64,000 bases of DNA. Origin: Pseudomonas luteola NBRC 103146. Its GTDB lineage: Bacteria > Pseudomonadota > Gammaproteobacteria > Pseudomonadales > Pseudomonadaceae. The stretch is from assembly GCF_002091675.1 (NCBI RefSeq), contig NZ_BDAE01000026.1, positions 1 through 64,000 on the forward strand. The letters run 5' to 3'. This document shows positions 1 to 8,555 of the stretch, one piece after another; within the stretch, counting starts at the first letter, position 1; the number at the start of each line of letters is the position of its first letter. A program made the position numbers and the translations under genes. The notes beneath the pieces were generated by a model. The model made no database searches. It saw nothing but the letters and a program-made list of their open reading frames with translations, and had not been told where the DNA came from.

Positions 1-370
1 CCACGCCTTCAGGGCTGGCTTCGGTCAGGTAGTGCGGTAGCAACAGGATGCCCTGGGCACCCAGGCGCTCGGCTTCCTGAGCCTGCTGGATCGCCACGCG
101 GGTTGGGCCACCGGCACCGGCCAGAATCGGGACCATGCCCTTGCAGGTGTCCACGGCCGTTTTGATGATGTCGGAGTATTCCTTCTGGTCCAGCGAGAAG
201 AACTCACCGGTGCCGCCCGCCGCAAACAGAGCGCTGGCACCATAGGGTGCCAGCCATTCCAGGCGCTTGATGTAGGTATCGCGGCGGAATTCGCCCTGCG
301 CATCGAAATCGGTTACCGGAAAGGACAGCAATCCGGATGAAAGGGTGTGCTTGAGTTCTTGCGGATTCAT
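1..370 (-). CDS. kdgD: 5-dehydro-4-deoxyglucarate dehydratase, 5' part
   Basis: Partial gene running off the left edge; about 123 N-terminal residues are present. The protein starts [19 protein letters not shown] and carries the GGTGEFF stretch of the DHDPS/KdgD (beta/alpha)8-barrel family, followed by [10 protein letters not shown] and [14 protein letters not shown], which match KdgD rather than DapA or NanA. KdgD dehydrates and decarboxylates 5-dehydro-4-deoxy-D-glucarate to 2,5-dioxopentanoate in D-glucarate/D-galactarate use. The ATG at 370 has only a weak Shine-Dalgarno (CAGGGTG). The catalytic lysine lies outside the window. A GntR regulator lies just upstream in the same direction, as expected for a glucarate locus. 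Confidence 0.9.
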   Translation of the reverse strand, partial: MNPQELKHTLSSGLLSFPVTDFDAQGEFRRDTYIKRLEWLAPYGASALFAAGGTGEFFSLDQKEYSDIIKTAVDTCKGMVPILAGAGGPTRVAIQQAQEAERLGAQGILLLPHYLTEASPEGV

Positions 371-436
371 GTATTGCACCCTGCTGAGAGCCATGAGGTT
401 TGTTGTTGTGGATTTAGCCTAACCTCTCATCAGTCG

Positions 437-454
437 TCATACAAGTGGGTATGA
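437..454. promoter_or_regulatory. inverted repeat upstream of kdgD, candidate operator
   Basis: Perfect 6-bp inverted repeat TCATAC-N6-GTATGA, 67 bases upstream of the kdgD start and just after the GntR gene stop. Its place fits an operator for the adjacent GntR protein. The 6-base spacer is wider than usual for FadR-subfamily sites, so the assignment is inference from position. Confidence 0.4.
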
Positions 455-491
455 TGCTCTTTTGCTTATTTTTTGATTGCAGCTGGCCCTT

Positions 492-1229
492 CTAAAGTGA
501 CTGCATCACTTTTACCAATCGTTCTCGGCTGTTACTAAGGTGCAGACGCATAGCTGCTGCAGCCCCAATGGCATCCTGCCGGACAATGGCGTTATAGATG
601 TCTTCATGTTCGGCATCGCGCCGCTCAAGATAGGCTTGGGACAGCGAACTTTCATTAAAGGCTTTGTTCAGGCGCATACGTGGAATGAGTTCTCGGCTAA
701 GGCAGCTCATAATCTCTGTAAAGTAGCGATTGCCGGTTGCCTGGGCGATCAAAAGGTGCATTTCCATGTCGAGATCCTCTGAGGGAGAAGACGCTCTTGC
801 CCGCGCCTGCATACGGTCGAGCAGGGCTCTAAACTGCGTCAGATGTGCCTCTGAGCGCCTTTGTGCTGCCAGGGCTGCCGCTTCGGACTCAAGGCTGATT
901 CGGACCTCAACGACTGAAAGAACATCCTGCAGTGTCTCTACACTGGAGGGATCAATCATGCCTGATAGCCGAATAATGGGCTCGCAGACAAATGTACCGA
1001 TACCTTGCCGGGTGACTACCTTGCCATTTGCCTGAAGGTGGGAAAGCGCTTCACGAACAACCGAGCGACTCACGCCATGAGCCTTCATGATTTGCGCTTC
1101 GGAAGGCAGTTTTGCGCCAGGGCTAAGCTGGCCATCGCGTATCTGGCTATCGAGAATATTGGCCAGCTCCTGCGAAAGATTATGCGAGCGTTTGGCGAGA
1201 AAAACAGGCTCGGAATGCATCTGGAACAC
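492..1229 (-). CDS. GntR family (FadR subfamily) transcriptional regulator
   Basis: 245 residues. The N-terminal winged helix (about residues 15-85) has the GntR signature: LSPGAKLPSEAQIMKAHGVS, then RSVVREALSHLQANG. The all-helical FCD-type effector domain (about 100-240) contains the metal-binding pattern of the family (DLDMEMHLLIAQATGN and a later HLSNSRERL). It is followed, in the same direction and after 121 bases, by kdgD, so it probably senses a glucarate/galactarate intermediate and controls that pathway. A second ATG three codons in is an equally possible start. Family call is firm; the effector is inferred from the neighbour. Confidence 0.88.
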   Translation of the reverse strand: MFQMHSEPVFLAKRSHNLSQELANILDSQIRDGQLSPGAKLPSEAQIMKAHGVSRSVVREALSHLQANGKVVTRQGIGTFVCEPIIRLSGMIDPSSVETLQDVLSVVEVRISLESEAAALAAQRRSEAHLTQFRALLDRMQARARASSPSEDLDMEMHLLIAQATGNRYFTEIMSCLSRELIPRMRLNKAFNESSLSQAYLERRDAEHEDIYNAIVRQDAIGAAAAMRLHLSNSRERLVKVMQSL

Positions 1230-1285
1230 CTTCTTATTTAGATTAATTATCCGGTCTACCTATAAGATGTCTGACAAGTTTAGCG

Positions 1286-1304
1286 CTGTAAAGAGGTTTT
1301 ACAG
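1286..1304. promoter_or_regulatory. inverted repeat upstream of the GntR gene
   Basis: Perfect 7-bp inverted repeat CTGTAAA-GAGGT-TTTACAG, 57-75 bases upstream of the regulator start. It could be an autoregulatory operator. It resembles a TyrR box (TGTAAA-N6-TTTACA) but has a 5-base spacer, so a TyrR/PhhR role is unlikely. Confidence 0.35.
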
Positions 1305-1391
1305 TAGAGGTACGTTGGCTATTTTGATAAGTAACCAACGTCGTTGTAAAAACCGAAGTCTTCCAAGCTGAGAGAGCTAGCCCGCCTAAAC

Positions 1392-1823
1392 TCATCCGAA
1401 AGCCGAGAAACCTTCCCACGGATTCCAGCTCTGCGTATTTTTCATTTCTTTAAGATAATAGGCGTAATTGGCGATCATTGAGTTAGCAATCGCAAAGCCT
1501 ATGCTAATGCCAAAGTCAAGCGCTTGGGGGACATCAATCCCCGTTAGCTCCTGAAACAGAAGTTCAAGTAAGCCGGTAGAGAAGGCAATGCCTAACATGG
1601 CTAAACCTTTTTTCTTTAAACCTAACGCAAAAATCAAATAGAAAGGTCCGAGAAAAAAGGCTGGCCAGCATCTAATGATCAGGAGCTTCTTTCGAAAAGG
1701 AAGCTGCTTGAATGCCTTTTTGCAGGTAGCGGTTTTAGGTGCACCATAGGTTTCGTAAAAGGCGAAACGCTCTTGCCATTTTGGCGGATATGATGCTTTT
1801 CTGGAGGGTTCCGTGGTGTCCAT
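1392..1823 (-). CDS. DUF2628 domain membrane protein
   Basis: 143 residues. After a hydrophilic N-terminal third (KWQERFAFYETYGAPKT), two or three hydrophobic segments follow: one around residues 50-80 with RCWPAFFLGPFYLIF, typical of DUF2628 proteins, and one around 100-125. The family is found in many bacteria as small inner-membrane proteins of unknown function. It is preceded by an untranslated structured region and is separate from the pqi operon upstream. No function can be given beyond predicted membrane location. Confidence 0.75.
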   Translation of the reverse strand: MDTTEPSRKASYPPKWQERFAFYETYGAPKTATCKKAFKQLPFRKKLLIIRCWPAFFLGPFYLIFALGLKKKGLAMLGIAFSTGLLELLFQELTGIDVPQALDFGISIGFAIANSMIANYAYYLKEMKNTQSWNPWEGFSAFG

Positions 1824-1859
1824 ATTATTACTCCTTGGCGTGTGGCCTGTATTTCTTTA

Positions 1860-2110
1860 CTAAGGTGTATCCGTGAAGTTCACCCATACATGTGCGGCTT
1901 GGAACAAGCTTGTGTATGGCAAGGGGGCGAGCATACCGAGGTGATGGGAGGTTCGGTTTCTACCCTGTCTCAAAATGCTTATTTGAACGTATTGAAAGGC
2001 GGCCTAGTTCAAAACAGCAGGAACTACACAGGCAGAAAGCCTACTGCCTGTGAGAAGGGATCATCAGCCGTAAAGCCTGAGTAAACACGCAGTAGGTACA
2101 AGAGGGCGTT
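1860..2110. other. intergenic stretch rich in perfect hairpins, possible RNA element or intron remnant
   Basis: The 312-base gap holds no convincing gene but several nested or adjacent perfect stems: CCATACA (1884-1890) with TGTATGG (1913-1919), enclosing GCTTG-GAA-CAAGC (1897-1909); TAGTTC (2005-2010) with GAACTA (2021-2026); and ACAGGCAG (2028-2035) with CTGCCTGT (2044-2051). The motif GTGCG at 1892 resembles the 5' start of bacterial group II introns, but no reverse transcriptase and no domain V are present. It could be an intron remnant, another structured RNA, or chance. Orientation is unknown. Confidence 0.35.
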
Positions 2111-2122
2111 TTAGCCCCCTAT
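2101..2122 (-). terminator. weak terminator-like hairpin after the pqi operon
   Basis: GGGC (2104-2107) and GCCC (2114-2117) form a short stem with loop GTTTTA. Read leftward it follows the small gene that ends the pqi operon, but there is no long T run. Confidence 0.35.
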
Positions 2123-2135
2123 ATGGAGGCGTGGC

Positions 2136-2387
2136 TTACATGCCGCAACTGGTCAACGTTCCGGTTTGATAGTTCACTTCATTGCCAAGGCTAAAGAGTA
2201 CATCGCTCGAAAAGGACGTACTTTCTATAAAATAGGCGCTATGCTCTCGCAGGCGCTTGGCCAAGCCGCTTGCTTGCTCGACGGGTAGAAATAACAGGAC
2301 AAACGCGGTGCCGAAGGCAAAGCAGACTTCAAAGACACTGGTTTGTGAGCAGGCGTGGCGGATACGCAGGTACCAATCGATCATCAT
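2136..2387 (-). CDS. hypothetical protein at the end of the pqi operon
   Basis: Using the ATG at 2387, which overlaps the pqiC stop as ATGA, gives an 83-residue protein; an upstream ATG at 2393 is also possible. It begins MMIDWYLRIRHACSQ, has one hydrophobic segment (FEVCFAFGTAFVLLFLPV) near residues 19-36 and a polar tail ending TLTSCGM. I recognise no domain. The ATGA junction suggests translational coupling to pqiC, which is the main support for its being real. Function unknown; a small membrane protein is possible. Confidence 0.5.
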   Translation of the reverse strand: MMIDWYLRIRHACSQTSVFEVCFAFGTAFVLLFLPVEQASGLAKRLREHSAYFIESTSFSSDVLFSLGNEVNYQTGTLTSCGM

Positions 2388-2995
2388 GGGCATTCTGTAG
2401 TCGGCAGTTCGTTCCAACGCTGCGCGGTTTGCGCAATGGTTTTGGCTAGAGTAGCAATAGCCTTCTGATGGGCTATGACGAGGCTTTCAAGCTCCATGCC
2501 GGCAGGCTCGCGAATGATACTGCTGCAGGTCAATGTTCGGCGTGGGCTACCTTCGCTTCTCAGGTTAAGGCTCCAAACCACATCAATCAAGGCATACCGC
2601 TCGGGCAGCATGTCGAAGCGGCGTACATCAGTGCGTAGCGTCAACACCGGCTTGCCGGAGGTTTTGGGAAGTCCTGCCAGATCCCGGACGCCGAGCTGTT
2701 GCTCCAGCTGACCTGCCAGTGCGTCATGAAATTCATCGCCAAGCGGCGCGCTCCAGCGTTCGGACTCCAGAATGGCGAGGCTACCATTGCTTTGCCTCAC
2801 CACCAGTTGGGGCTGGTCAACCTGCACAGGCATGCGCACAGGCGCAAGCTCGAACTGAAACGCTGCGGAGGCGGTGTGAGAAGCCGCCTGGCCAGACAGG
2901 GGAGGCAGTAGTGTGTAGTAATGCGTAGGGGCTGAGCTGCACGCGGCAAGCCCCAGCGTGGCCGCTATTGCAGCCAGCGATAAGCGAAGGGTCAT
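2384..2995 (-). CDS. pqiC: PqiC-type ABC transport auxiliary lipoprotein
   Basis: 203 residues with a lipoprotein signal peptide ending in the lipobox LAAC (Cys19), then THYYTLLPPLSG, the usual opening of the DUF330/PqiC family. PqiC is an outer-membrane lipoprotein that works with the MCE protein PqiB to form a periplasm-spanning conduit thought to carry lipids between membranes. The gene start overlaps the end of pqiB by 4 bases, so the two are probably translationally coupled. Family call is based on the lipobox, length and operon position. Confidence 0.87.
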   Translation of the reverse strand: MTLRLSLAAIAATLGLAACSSAPTHYYTLLPPLSGQAASHTASAAFQFELAPVRMPVQVDQPQLVVRQSNGSLAILESERWSAPLGDEFHDALAGQLEQQLGVRDLAGLPKTSGKPVLTLRTDVRRFDMLPERYALIDVVWSLNLRSEGSPRRTLTCSSIIREPAGMELESLVIAHQKAIATLAKTIAQTAQRWNELPTTECP

Positions 2996-4671
2996 GGCTG
3001 GGACTCCATTTCAATGTCTCGAGAGGATGACTTCCCTTTATAGGAGCCGGGCGCCGCTTCCTCGGTACGGCCACGAATCAGCGACTCGGGATGGCGGCTC
3101 AGATAATCGGTCAGTACACGCACGGAGCGAGCGGTTCGCTGGACCTCGTCCATGGCCTGGTTGACCTGCTGACGTGCCGGCGAATCTTCATCCAACGTTT
3201 CGTTGGCGGTCTTGAGCGTGTTTTGCAGCTCCTCGAGCGTACCTCGCATTTGCGGCAACACATCGCCATTGACCTGTTTCATCGTTTTCTGCAACTCGTT
3301 CAGGCTGCCGTTCAGGTTGTTGGCAATCGAGTCGATAGGTAGCTTGCTGATCTTGTCGACCATAGCCTGCAGCTGCTCCTGTAGCTTATCGAACCCGCCT
3401 GGAACCGTCGGAATCTCAAGAGGACGACTGTTGGGGTTGAAGCTGACCTTGGCCGCCTTGGGATCGAAATCCAGCGCAATATAAAGCTGTCCTGTCAGAA
3501 GGTTGCCCGTGCGGGCCTGGGCTCGCAGACCTTGCTCGACCAGACGCTTGATCAGTTGAGCGGATTGCTCTTCGCTTTCACCGCCGATCTGCTTGACCAG
3601 CTTGTCATGGGCACTGCCCAGACGCTGCGGATAGACCACTGCACCTACCGTAGTCGGGAACCGCTGCGTTTTGGGGTCATAATCAAGATCCACTGAGACA
3701 ACCCGGCCGATATTCACCCCCAGGAACTCCACGGGAGCATTCACCGCAAGTCCGCGTAAGGACTGATTGAAACGCAGGCGAATAAACCGAGGTTCGCCGG
3801 AGGGAGGCGCCAGTGCCGTCTGCTGGTCGTTATAGAGCGTGAACTCGTAGTGCTCTGGAGCTGGTTTGGCGTCCGGGCTGTAATTAGGCTCCCGGAAGGC
3901 AATGCCGCCCGCCAGAATGGAGGGGATCGTCTGGGTGTTGACCTTCAGGCCGCTGGCATCAACCGAGACGTCAATGCCGCTGGCATTCCAGAAGCGGGTA
4001 TCGTCGGTCACAAACGCATCGTTGGGCGAATTGACGAACACCTGAACATCTACCCCTTTGCCATCTTCCGTCAGGTTATACGAGATGACCTGGCCTACCT
4101 GAATGCGGCGATAGTAGACCGGCGAGCCAATATCCAATGAGCCAAGATCGTCGGTATGAAGGGTAAAGCGCTTGCCCCTTTGCCCGTAGGTGACAGGAGG
4201 AGGGTTTTCCAGTCCGACGAAATCTTTTTTGGTCACGTCGGAACGGCCAGCGTCCGCACCGATGAAGGGGCCAGAGAGCAGTGTGTCTACACCGGAAACC
4301 CCGTTGGCGCCGATACGCGGACGGACCACCCAATACTGGGTATCCTCGCGGGTAAAGGGTTCGGCTGACTTATCCAGGTCAATCGTGGCGGTAACGTGGG
4401 TGCGGTCTTCGCTGAGGGCGATCCGAGTAACCGTACCGATTACCACGTTCTTGTACTTTACCTGGGTCTTGTTTGCTTCAAGCCCCTCAGCCGTTTGAAA
4501 ACTGACGTTGACCTGAGGACCTGCCCGCAACCAGCTGTTGACGACCATGGATAGCCCTACCAGAGCCGCCACGATCGGGACCAGCCAGACCAGAGAAATA
4601 CTGAAGCGCCGTTTTCTGATCTGAGGCGTGCCAGGGGTTGGAAAAGCAGTGTTCGGGTTATTCGACATCAT
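2992..4671 (-). CDS. pqiB: PqiB, MCE-domain membrane protein
   Basis: 559 residues, the usual length for PqiB. One N-terminal transmembrane helix (about 25-45) is followed by three MCE/MlaD domains (roughly 50-140, 165-250 and 290-400) and a C-terminal helical region (about 430-530). The first MCE domain includes VSFQTAEGLEANKTQVKYKN, typical of PqiB/YebT. PqiB hexamers form a needle-like tunnel from inner to outer membrane. Two tandem ATGs exist; the second (4668) is better spaced from GAGG. It overlaps the upstream pqiA gene by 14 bases. Confidence 0.93.
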   Translation of the reverse strand: MMSNNPNTAFPTPGTPQIRKRRFSISLVWLVPIVAALVGLSMVVNSWLRAGPQVNVSFQTAEGLEANKTQVKYKNVVIGTVTRIALSEDRTHVTATIDLDKSAEPFTREDTQYWVVRPRIGANGVSGVDTLLSGPFIGADAGRSDVTKKDFVGLENPPPVTYGQRGKRFTLHTDDLGSLDIGSPVYYRRIQVGQVISYNLTEDGKGVDVQVFVNSPNDAFVTDDTRFWNASGIDVSVDASGLKVNTQTIPSILAGGIAFREPNYSPDAKPAPEHYEFTLYNDQQTALAPPSGEPRFIRLRFNQSLRGLAVNAPVEFLGVNIGRVVSVDLDYDPKTQRFPTTVGAVVYPQRLGSAHDKLVKQIGGESEEQSAQLIKRLVEQGLRAQARTGNLLTGQLYIALDFDPKAAKVSFNPNSRPLEIPTVPGGFDKLQEQLQAMVDKISKLPIDSIANNLNGSLNELQKTMKQVNGDVLPQMRGTLEELQNTLKTANETLDEDSPARQQVNQAMDEVQRTARSVRVLTDYLSRHPESLIRGRTEEAAPGSYKGKSSSRDIEMESQP

Positions 4672-5275
4672 TTACCTCAGCGTCCCAGATCAGGCGCGGA
4701 TCAAAGCTCATGGCAGACAGCATGGTCAACACAACAACCAGGCCAAAGAACAGGATACCCAGACGGGGCTCGATCGTGCTCAAGGCTCGGAATTGAACTA
4801 GCGCAGCCACCAAGGCCACGACCAATACATCGAGCATCGACCAATAGCCGATCAGCTCTACGAAGCGATAAAGCTTGGCCCGTTCGCGCATGGCCCAGCG
4901 GCTGCGCCTTTGACAGGTAATCAGCAAAGTACCCAGGACGCAAAATTTCATGCAAGGCACGGCAACGCTGGCAATGAAAATCAGGATAGCGATGTCCCAT
5001 GAGCCGTGCTGCCAGAACTCGATGACACCGCTCATGATCGTATTTTCACTGCCCCCGCTGAACATGCTGGTATACATCACCGGCAGGACATTGGCCGGCA
5101 CATAAAAGATGATCGAAGCAAGCAGAAAGGCCCAGGTACGGGCGATGCTGTTGGGTTTGCGCGTATGAACCGGGGAATAGCAGCGCGGGCATTCATGCGC
5201 TCCCTCAGGGCAGACAAATCCACAGGTATGGCACAGGCAAACCTTGAGTTCGCGCGCGTAGGGCGGTTTATTCAT
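4658..5275 (-). CDS. pqiA: PqiA domain protein, second half-size copy
   Basis: 205 residues. The N-terminus carries two zinc-ribbon CxxC pairs (CLCHTCGFVCP and ECPRCYSP), then about four transmembrane segments of the PqiA domain (SIIFYVPANVLPVM is the family hallmark). E. coli PqiA is one protein of about 415 residues with two such domains; here the two are separate genes overlapping by 4 bases. PqiA is an inner-membrane protein associated with the PqiB/PqiC conduit. This copy corresponds to the C-terminal domain by order. Confidence 0.9.
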   Translation of the reverse strand: MNKPPYARELKVCLCHTCGFVCPEGAHECPRCYSPVHTRKPNSIARTWAFLLASIIFYVPANVLPVMYTSMFSGGSENTIMSGVIEFWQHGSWDIAILIFIASVAVPCMKFCVLGTLLITCQRRSRWAMRERAKLYRFVELIGYWSMLDVLVVALVAALVQFRALSTIEPRLGILFFGLVVVLTMLSAMSFDPRLIWDAEVNDVE

Positions 5276-5883
5276 ATAACCGGCACCTCCAGATCATCCC
5301 AGAGGTAGCGGATGTCACGACCGGCAATGAGAATAATCAGCACCGTCAGCATGGCCATGGCCCATAAGCCGACGCCAGGCGAAACGTTGAGCATACCGGC
5401 CAGTTTGATAATGGCTACGAGAATGCCAAGCAGGCAGACCTCCAGCATGCTCCAGGGTCGTAAATGCTCAAGCGCCCGCATACAGGCCCTGAAACCAGGG
5501 GCCATTTCGCCCACATAAGCGTAACCCAGCACCCAGCCCAGCAGCAGAATCTGAAACAGCGGCGCGAAGATAATCGCCAGGCCTGCCACCAGCGCAATCA
5601 ACGTAATACGACCCTGAGCCAATGCCTCGACAGATTCCCAGAGCGTGGCCTCGTTGCTCAGCCCTTGCAAGCTGATGTGCATGATGGGGAAGACGTTGGC
5701 CAATATGAACAGGATGCCAGCTGCCAGCGTAAGGGCGAACAACTGTTCGACATTGAGCCGTCTGCTGCGCTCGATCACGGCATCGCAACGCACGCAGCGG
5801 GCAGCTTCGCCCCGCGCGAGTGGGCGCCGATGGTAGACCGAATCGCAGTGCTCGCAGATGATCCAGTCAGGGTGTTGAGGCAT
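5272..5883 (-). CDS. pqiA: PqiA domain protein, first half-size copy
   Basis: 203 residues. Two CxxC motifs near the N-terminus (CEHC at 10-13 and CVRC at about 30-33) form a predicted zinc ribbon, followed by four transmembrane helices including LFILANVFPIMHISLQG, a PqiA family feature. It is the first firm gene of the leftward pqi operon and overlaps the second pqiA-like gene by 4 bases (ATGA type). The split arrangement is common in pseudomonads. Together the pair should supply what fused PqiA does in enterobacteria. Confidence 0.9.
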   Translation of the reverse strand: MPQHPDWIICEHCDSVYHRRPLARGEAARCVRCDAVIERSRRLNVEQLFALTLAAGILFILANVFPIMHISLQGLSNEATLWESVEALAQGRITLIALVAGLAIIFAPLFQILLLGWVLGYAYVGEMAPGFRACMRALEHLRPWSMLEVCLLGILVAIIKLAGMLNVSPGVGLWAMAMLTVLIILIAGRDIRYLWDDLEVPVI

Positions 5884-6101
5884 GGCTGATGGTGTGCATT
5901 AGATAGGTTTCGGTGAAGTGTGGAAACGCCGCCCCGTCGACCAGCACCTGATCGTTAGGATACTGCGTTAGGCCGTTTCGCTGTATGGGTGTTCGAAACG
6001 GTGTGTTGTCGATTTTGTAACAAGGACACATAGAGCACCGTACTTGTTTCATATGTCCGGTAAAAACCTGTGGGTGGTAGAAGCGTTAGATGCGCTGCAA
6101 G

Positions 6102-7055
6102 TCACGAAGGATCGATGAATCTCATTTCACTGGAGGCGCCGCTTAACAGTGGTTCGTTCAGTTCGGCGCAGGCTTTGAGGTAGTCCCAAAGTAGCGTAAC
6201 GCGCTTCAATGCCCGCAAATCCTCCTGACAATACATCCAGAAATGCCGTGTTATCTGAATTTCCTCCGCAAGCAGCGGTTGCAAACGGGGATCCGGGCCG
6301 GCTAGAAAGCAGGGCAAGATCGCCAGCGAACGTCCCTGAAGCGCCGCCGTATATTGAGCGATTACACTGGTGCTGCGTAACACCGATCGAGCGCTTGGAA
6401 CAGCGTGTTCCAAATACAACAGCTCCGGGCTAAAAGCGAGATCATCTACATAGGTGATAAAGGTATGCTCAGCCAGATCGCTCCGATCATGAATGGGGCC
6501 GTGCCGCTCTAGATAGCCCGGAGTCGCATAGAGCCTAAGCTGATAATCACACAGTTTCGTGCAGACGTAAGGTCCTCGTTCAGGCCGCTCCAGGGTAATG
6601 GCAATGTCTGCCTCACGTTTGGACAGGCTGATGAAATGCGGAACCGGCAAGACATCGACCGTCAGGCTTGGATAGGTTTGCTGAAAATGGCTGACTTGCG
6701 GCGCGATGAAGAAGCTGCCGAACCCTTCTGTGGAGCCAATTCGGACATGTCCCGACAGGGACAGCCCTGCACCGGCGACCTCTTCACAGGCCGATTGCAG
6801 CGTGCTCTCGATAGCCTCTGCATAGCCCAGGAGCCGCTGGCCTTCGGTGGTCATTGCAAAGCCGCTGCTGCGTGATTTTTCAAACAGTAAGGCGCCTAGC
6901 GTCTGCTCCAGAATACGGATACGGCGTGACACTGTTGTGTAGTCCACCGCCAGCCTACGGGCCGCGCCGGTAGCCGTTCGTGTCCGGGCTACCTCCAGGA
7001 AAAACTTGAGATCGTCCCAGTCAAGTGCGGCAGGGGACATGAGATTTTTTTGCAT
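6102..7055 (-). CDS. LysR family transcriptional regulator
   Basis: 317 residues from the ATG at 7055; an ATG 5 codons downstream also fits, and neither has a strong ribosome site. The N-terminal winged helix (about 10-70) reads WDDLKFFLEVARTRTATGAA then VDYTTVSRRIRILEQTLGA, the LysR signature. The effector domain (about 95-290) follows with VRIGSTEGFGSFFIAP. It is divergent from the MHS transporter-mmsA-mmsB operon and is the obvious candidate regulator of it, although the well-studied P. aeruginosa mms operon uses an AraC-type MmsR. The effector is unknown. Confidence 0.88.
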   Translation of the reverse strand: MQKNLMSPAALDWDDLKFFLEVARTRTATGAARRLAVDYTTVSRRIRILEQTLGALLFEKSRSSGFAMTTEGQRLLGYAEAIESTLQSACEEVAGAGLSLSGHVRIGSTEGFGSFFIAPQVSHFQQTYPSLTVDVLPVPHFISLSKREADIAITLERPERGPYVCTKLCDYQLRLYATPGYLERHGPIHDRSDLAEHTFITYVDDLAFSPELLYLEHAVPSARSVLRSTSVIAQYTAALQGRSLAILPCFLAGPDPRLQPLLAEEIQITRHFWMYCQEDLRALKRVTLLWDYLKACAELNEPLLSGASSEMRFIDPS

Positions 7056-7158
7056 ATCGGTCCGGCTTTTTTGTGCGTTCTTATCGGAAGTTTGCACATC
7101 TATACTCCGAAACAGCCGCAAGCGCCAGAACGCGATTCCGGCTGATGACACCTCGCAC

Positions 7159-7169
7159 AACAACAATAA
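7159..7169 (+). promoter_or_regulatory. A-rich AAN-repeat (Crc/Hfq-type catabolite motif) beside the ribosome site
   Basis: AACAACAATAA is an uninterrupted run of AAN triplets that ends two bases before the Shine-Dalgarno GGAGG (7172-7176) of the transporter gene. In Pseudomonas, Hfq with Crc binds such AANAANAA motifs at translation starts during catabolite repression. The match and position are seen; the function is inferred. Confidence 0.6.
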
Positions 7170-7181
7170 GCGGAGGCGTTT

Positions 7182-8555
7182 ATGACTACAGGCACGCCAT
7201 CACCCAGAGCGACCTCATCTGGTCGCAAGCACTATCGGATCGCCGGGTTGGCCAGCATGGCCGGAACCACCATTGAGTGGTATGACTTTTTCCTCTACGG
7301 CACTGCTGCGGCATTGGTCTTCAATAAGCTGTTCTTTCCTGCCCTCGATCCCATGAGTGGCGTACTGGCTGCCTTTGCCACCTACGCCGTGGGGTTTCTT
7401 GGTCGTCCCATGGGCGGCATCGTGTTTGGTCATTTCGGTGACCGGATTGGGCGAAAATCCATGTTATTGCTGACGCTCATGTTGATGGGCGTTCCTACCA
7501 TCGCCATCGGCCTGATTCCCACGTATGACCAGATCGGCTACTGGGCGGCCTTGCTGTTGGTAGTCATGCGCTTCCTGCAAGGCATGGCCGTAGGTGGCGA
7601 GTGGGGCGGCGCCGTTCTGATGGCGGTCGAGCATGCGCCGGAAGGCAAAAAAGGCTTTTATGGCAGCCTGCCGCAGACTGGTGTTGGGGCAGGCTTGGTA
7701 CTGGCCTCGTTGGCCATGGGGGCGGTGGCCACTTTGCCAGAGGAAGATATGCTGGCCTGGGGGTGGCGGCTGCCATTCCTGGCCAGTGTGGTACTGCTGG
7801 GTATCGGCTGGCTGATCCGGGTAAAGGTGGCGGAGTCGCCTGACTTTGAACGGCTCAAGCAGGAGGGGCGTAAGGTCAAGATCCCCTTGTTTACAGTGCT
7901 CAAGGAGCACCCTCGGGAAACTCTGGCCATCATCGGCGCCCGCACGGCTGAAAACGCCTGGTTCTATATGGCGGTCACCTTTGCGCTGGCCTATGCCGCC
8001 AATCAGCTCCAGATTCCCCGCGCCAGTGTACTGAATGCTATTACCGCCGGTGCCGCACTGTCCCTGGTCACCATGCCGTTCTGTGGTTACCTCTCTGATC
8101 GGGTAGGGCAGCGGCGTCTCTATTTCACCGGGCTGCTCCTGCTGTGCGCCTTTGTTTATCCCTTCTTTGCCATGCTGGGAACACGTGAACCCCTGCTTGT
8201 TTGGTGGGCCATGGTGCTGGCCGTGGGCGTTGTGTTTCCCATCCTGTATGCGCCTGAGTCACTGCTGTTTGCCCGTCAATATCCAGCGCAGATTCGCTAT
8301 AGCGGAATTTCGCTCTCGGTTCAGTTTGCTGGCGTGCTGGGCGGCGGATTTGCACCCATGATCGCCACTACGCTGCTATCGCTGGGAGAGGGTAATCCGC
8401 GATATGTCATCGTCTATCTACTGGTCATGGGTGCGATCGCATTGCTTTGTACAGCCCTGATGAAGCCGGATGCTCAGATCGGCCGCTCCGCTATTTCCAC
8501 TACCGCTTCCCGTCCCGTTGGCATGGTCAATTCCACCTCAGGAGAATCCTTATGA
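7182..8555 (+). CDS. MFS transporter, metabolite:H+ symporter (MHS) family
   Basis: 457 residues, 12 predicted transmembrane helices. The opening [18 protein letters not shown] and the loop [14 protein letters not shown] are hallmarks of MHS-type carriers (ShiA, ProP, KgtP relatives), which import small organic acids with protons. It starts with a good GGAGG ribosome site, and its stop overlaps the mmsA start (ATGA). The operon context suggests uptake of a branched-chain acid such as 3-hydroxyisobutyrate or a valine catabolite. Substrate is inference. Confidence 0.9.
   Translation: MTTGTPSPRATSSGRKHYRIAGLASMAGTTIEWYDFFLYGTAAALVFNKLFFPALDPMSGVLAAFATYAVGFLGRPMGGIVFGHFGDRIGRKSMLLLTLMLMGVPTIAIGLIPTYDQIGYWAALLLVVMRFLQGMAVGGEWGGAVLMAVEHAPEGKKGFYGSLPQTGVGAGLVLASLAMGAVATLPEEDMLAWGWRLPFLASVVLLGIGWLIRVKVAESPDFERLKQEGRKVKIPLFTVLKEHPRETLAIIGARTAENAWFYMAVTFALAYAANQLQIPRASVLNAITAGAALSLVTMPFCGYLSDRVGQRRLYFTGLLLLCAFVYPFFAMLGTREPLLVWWAMVLAVGVVFPILYAPESLLFARQYPAQIRYSGISLSVQFAGVLGGGFAPMIATTLLSLGEGNPRYVIVYLLVMGAIALLCTALMKPDAQIGRSAISTTASRPVGMVNSTSGESL

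Noticed and set aside
25-303. Leftward frame inside kdgD, out of phase
   Set aside because: The correct frame gives an unmistakable KdgD N-terminus from the ATG at 370; this one is a shadow.
1842-2084. 80-codon rightward frame across the hairpin-rich region
   Set aside because: It runs through perfect stems, lacks a ribosome site and resembles no protein I know; treated as structured non-coding DNA.
5867-6052. 61-codon leftward frame ahead of the first pqiA gene, ending 17 bases inside it
   Set aside because: No ribosome site, unbiased codon use and no recognised domain; it is more likely the pqi promoter region.
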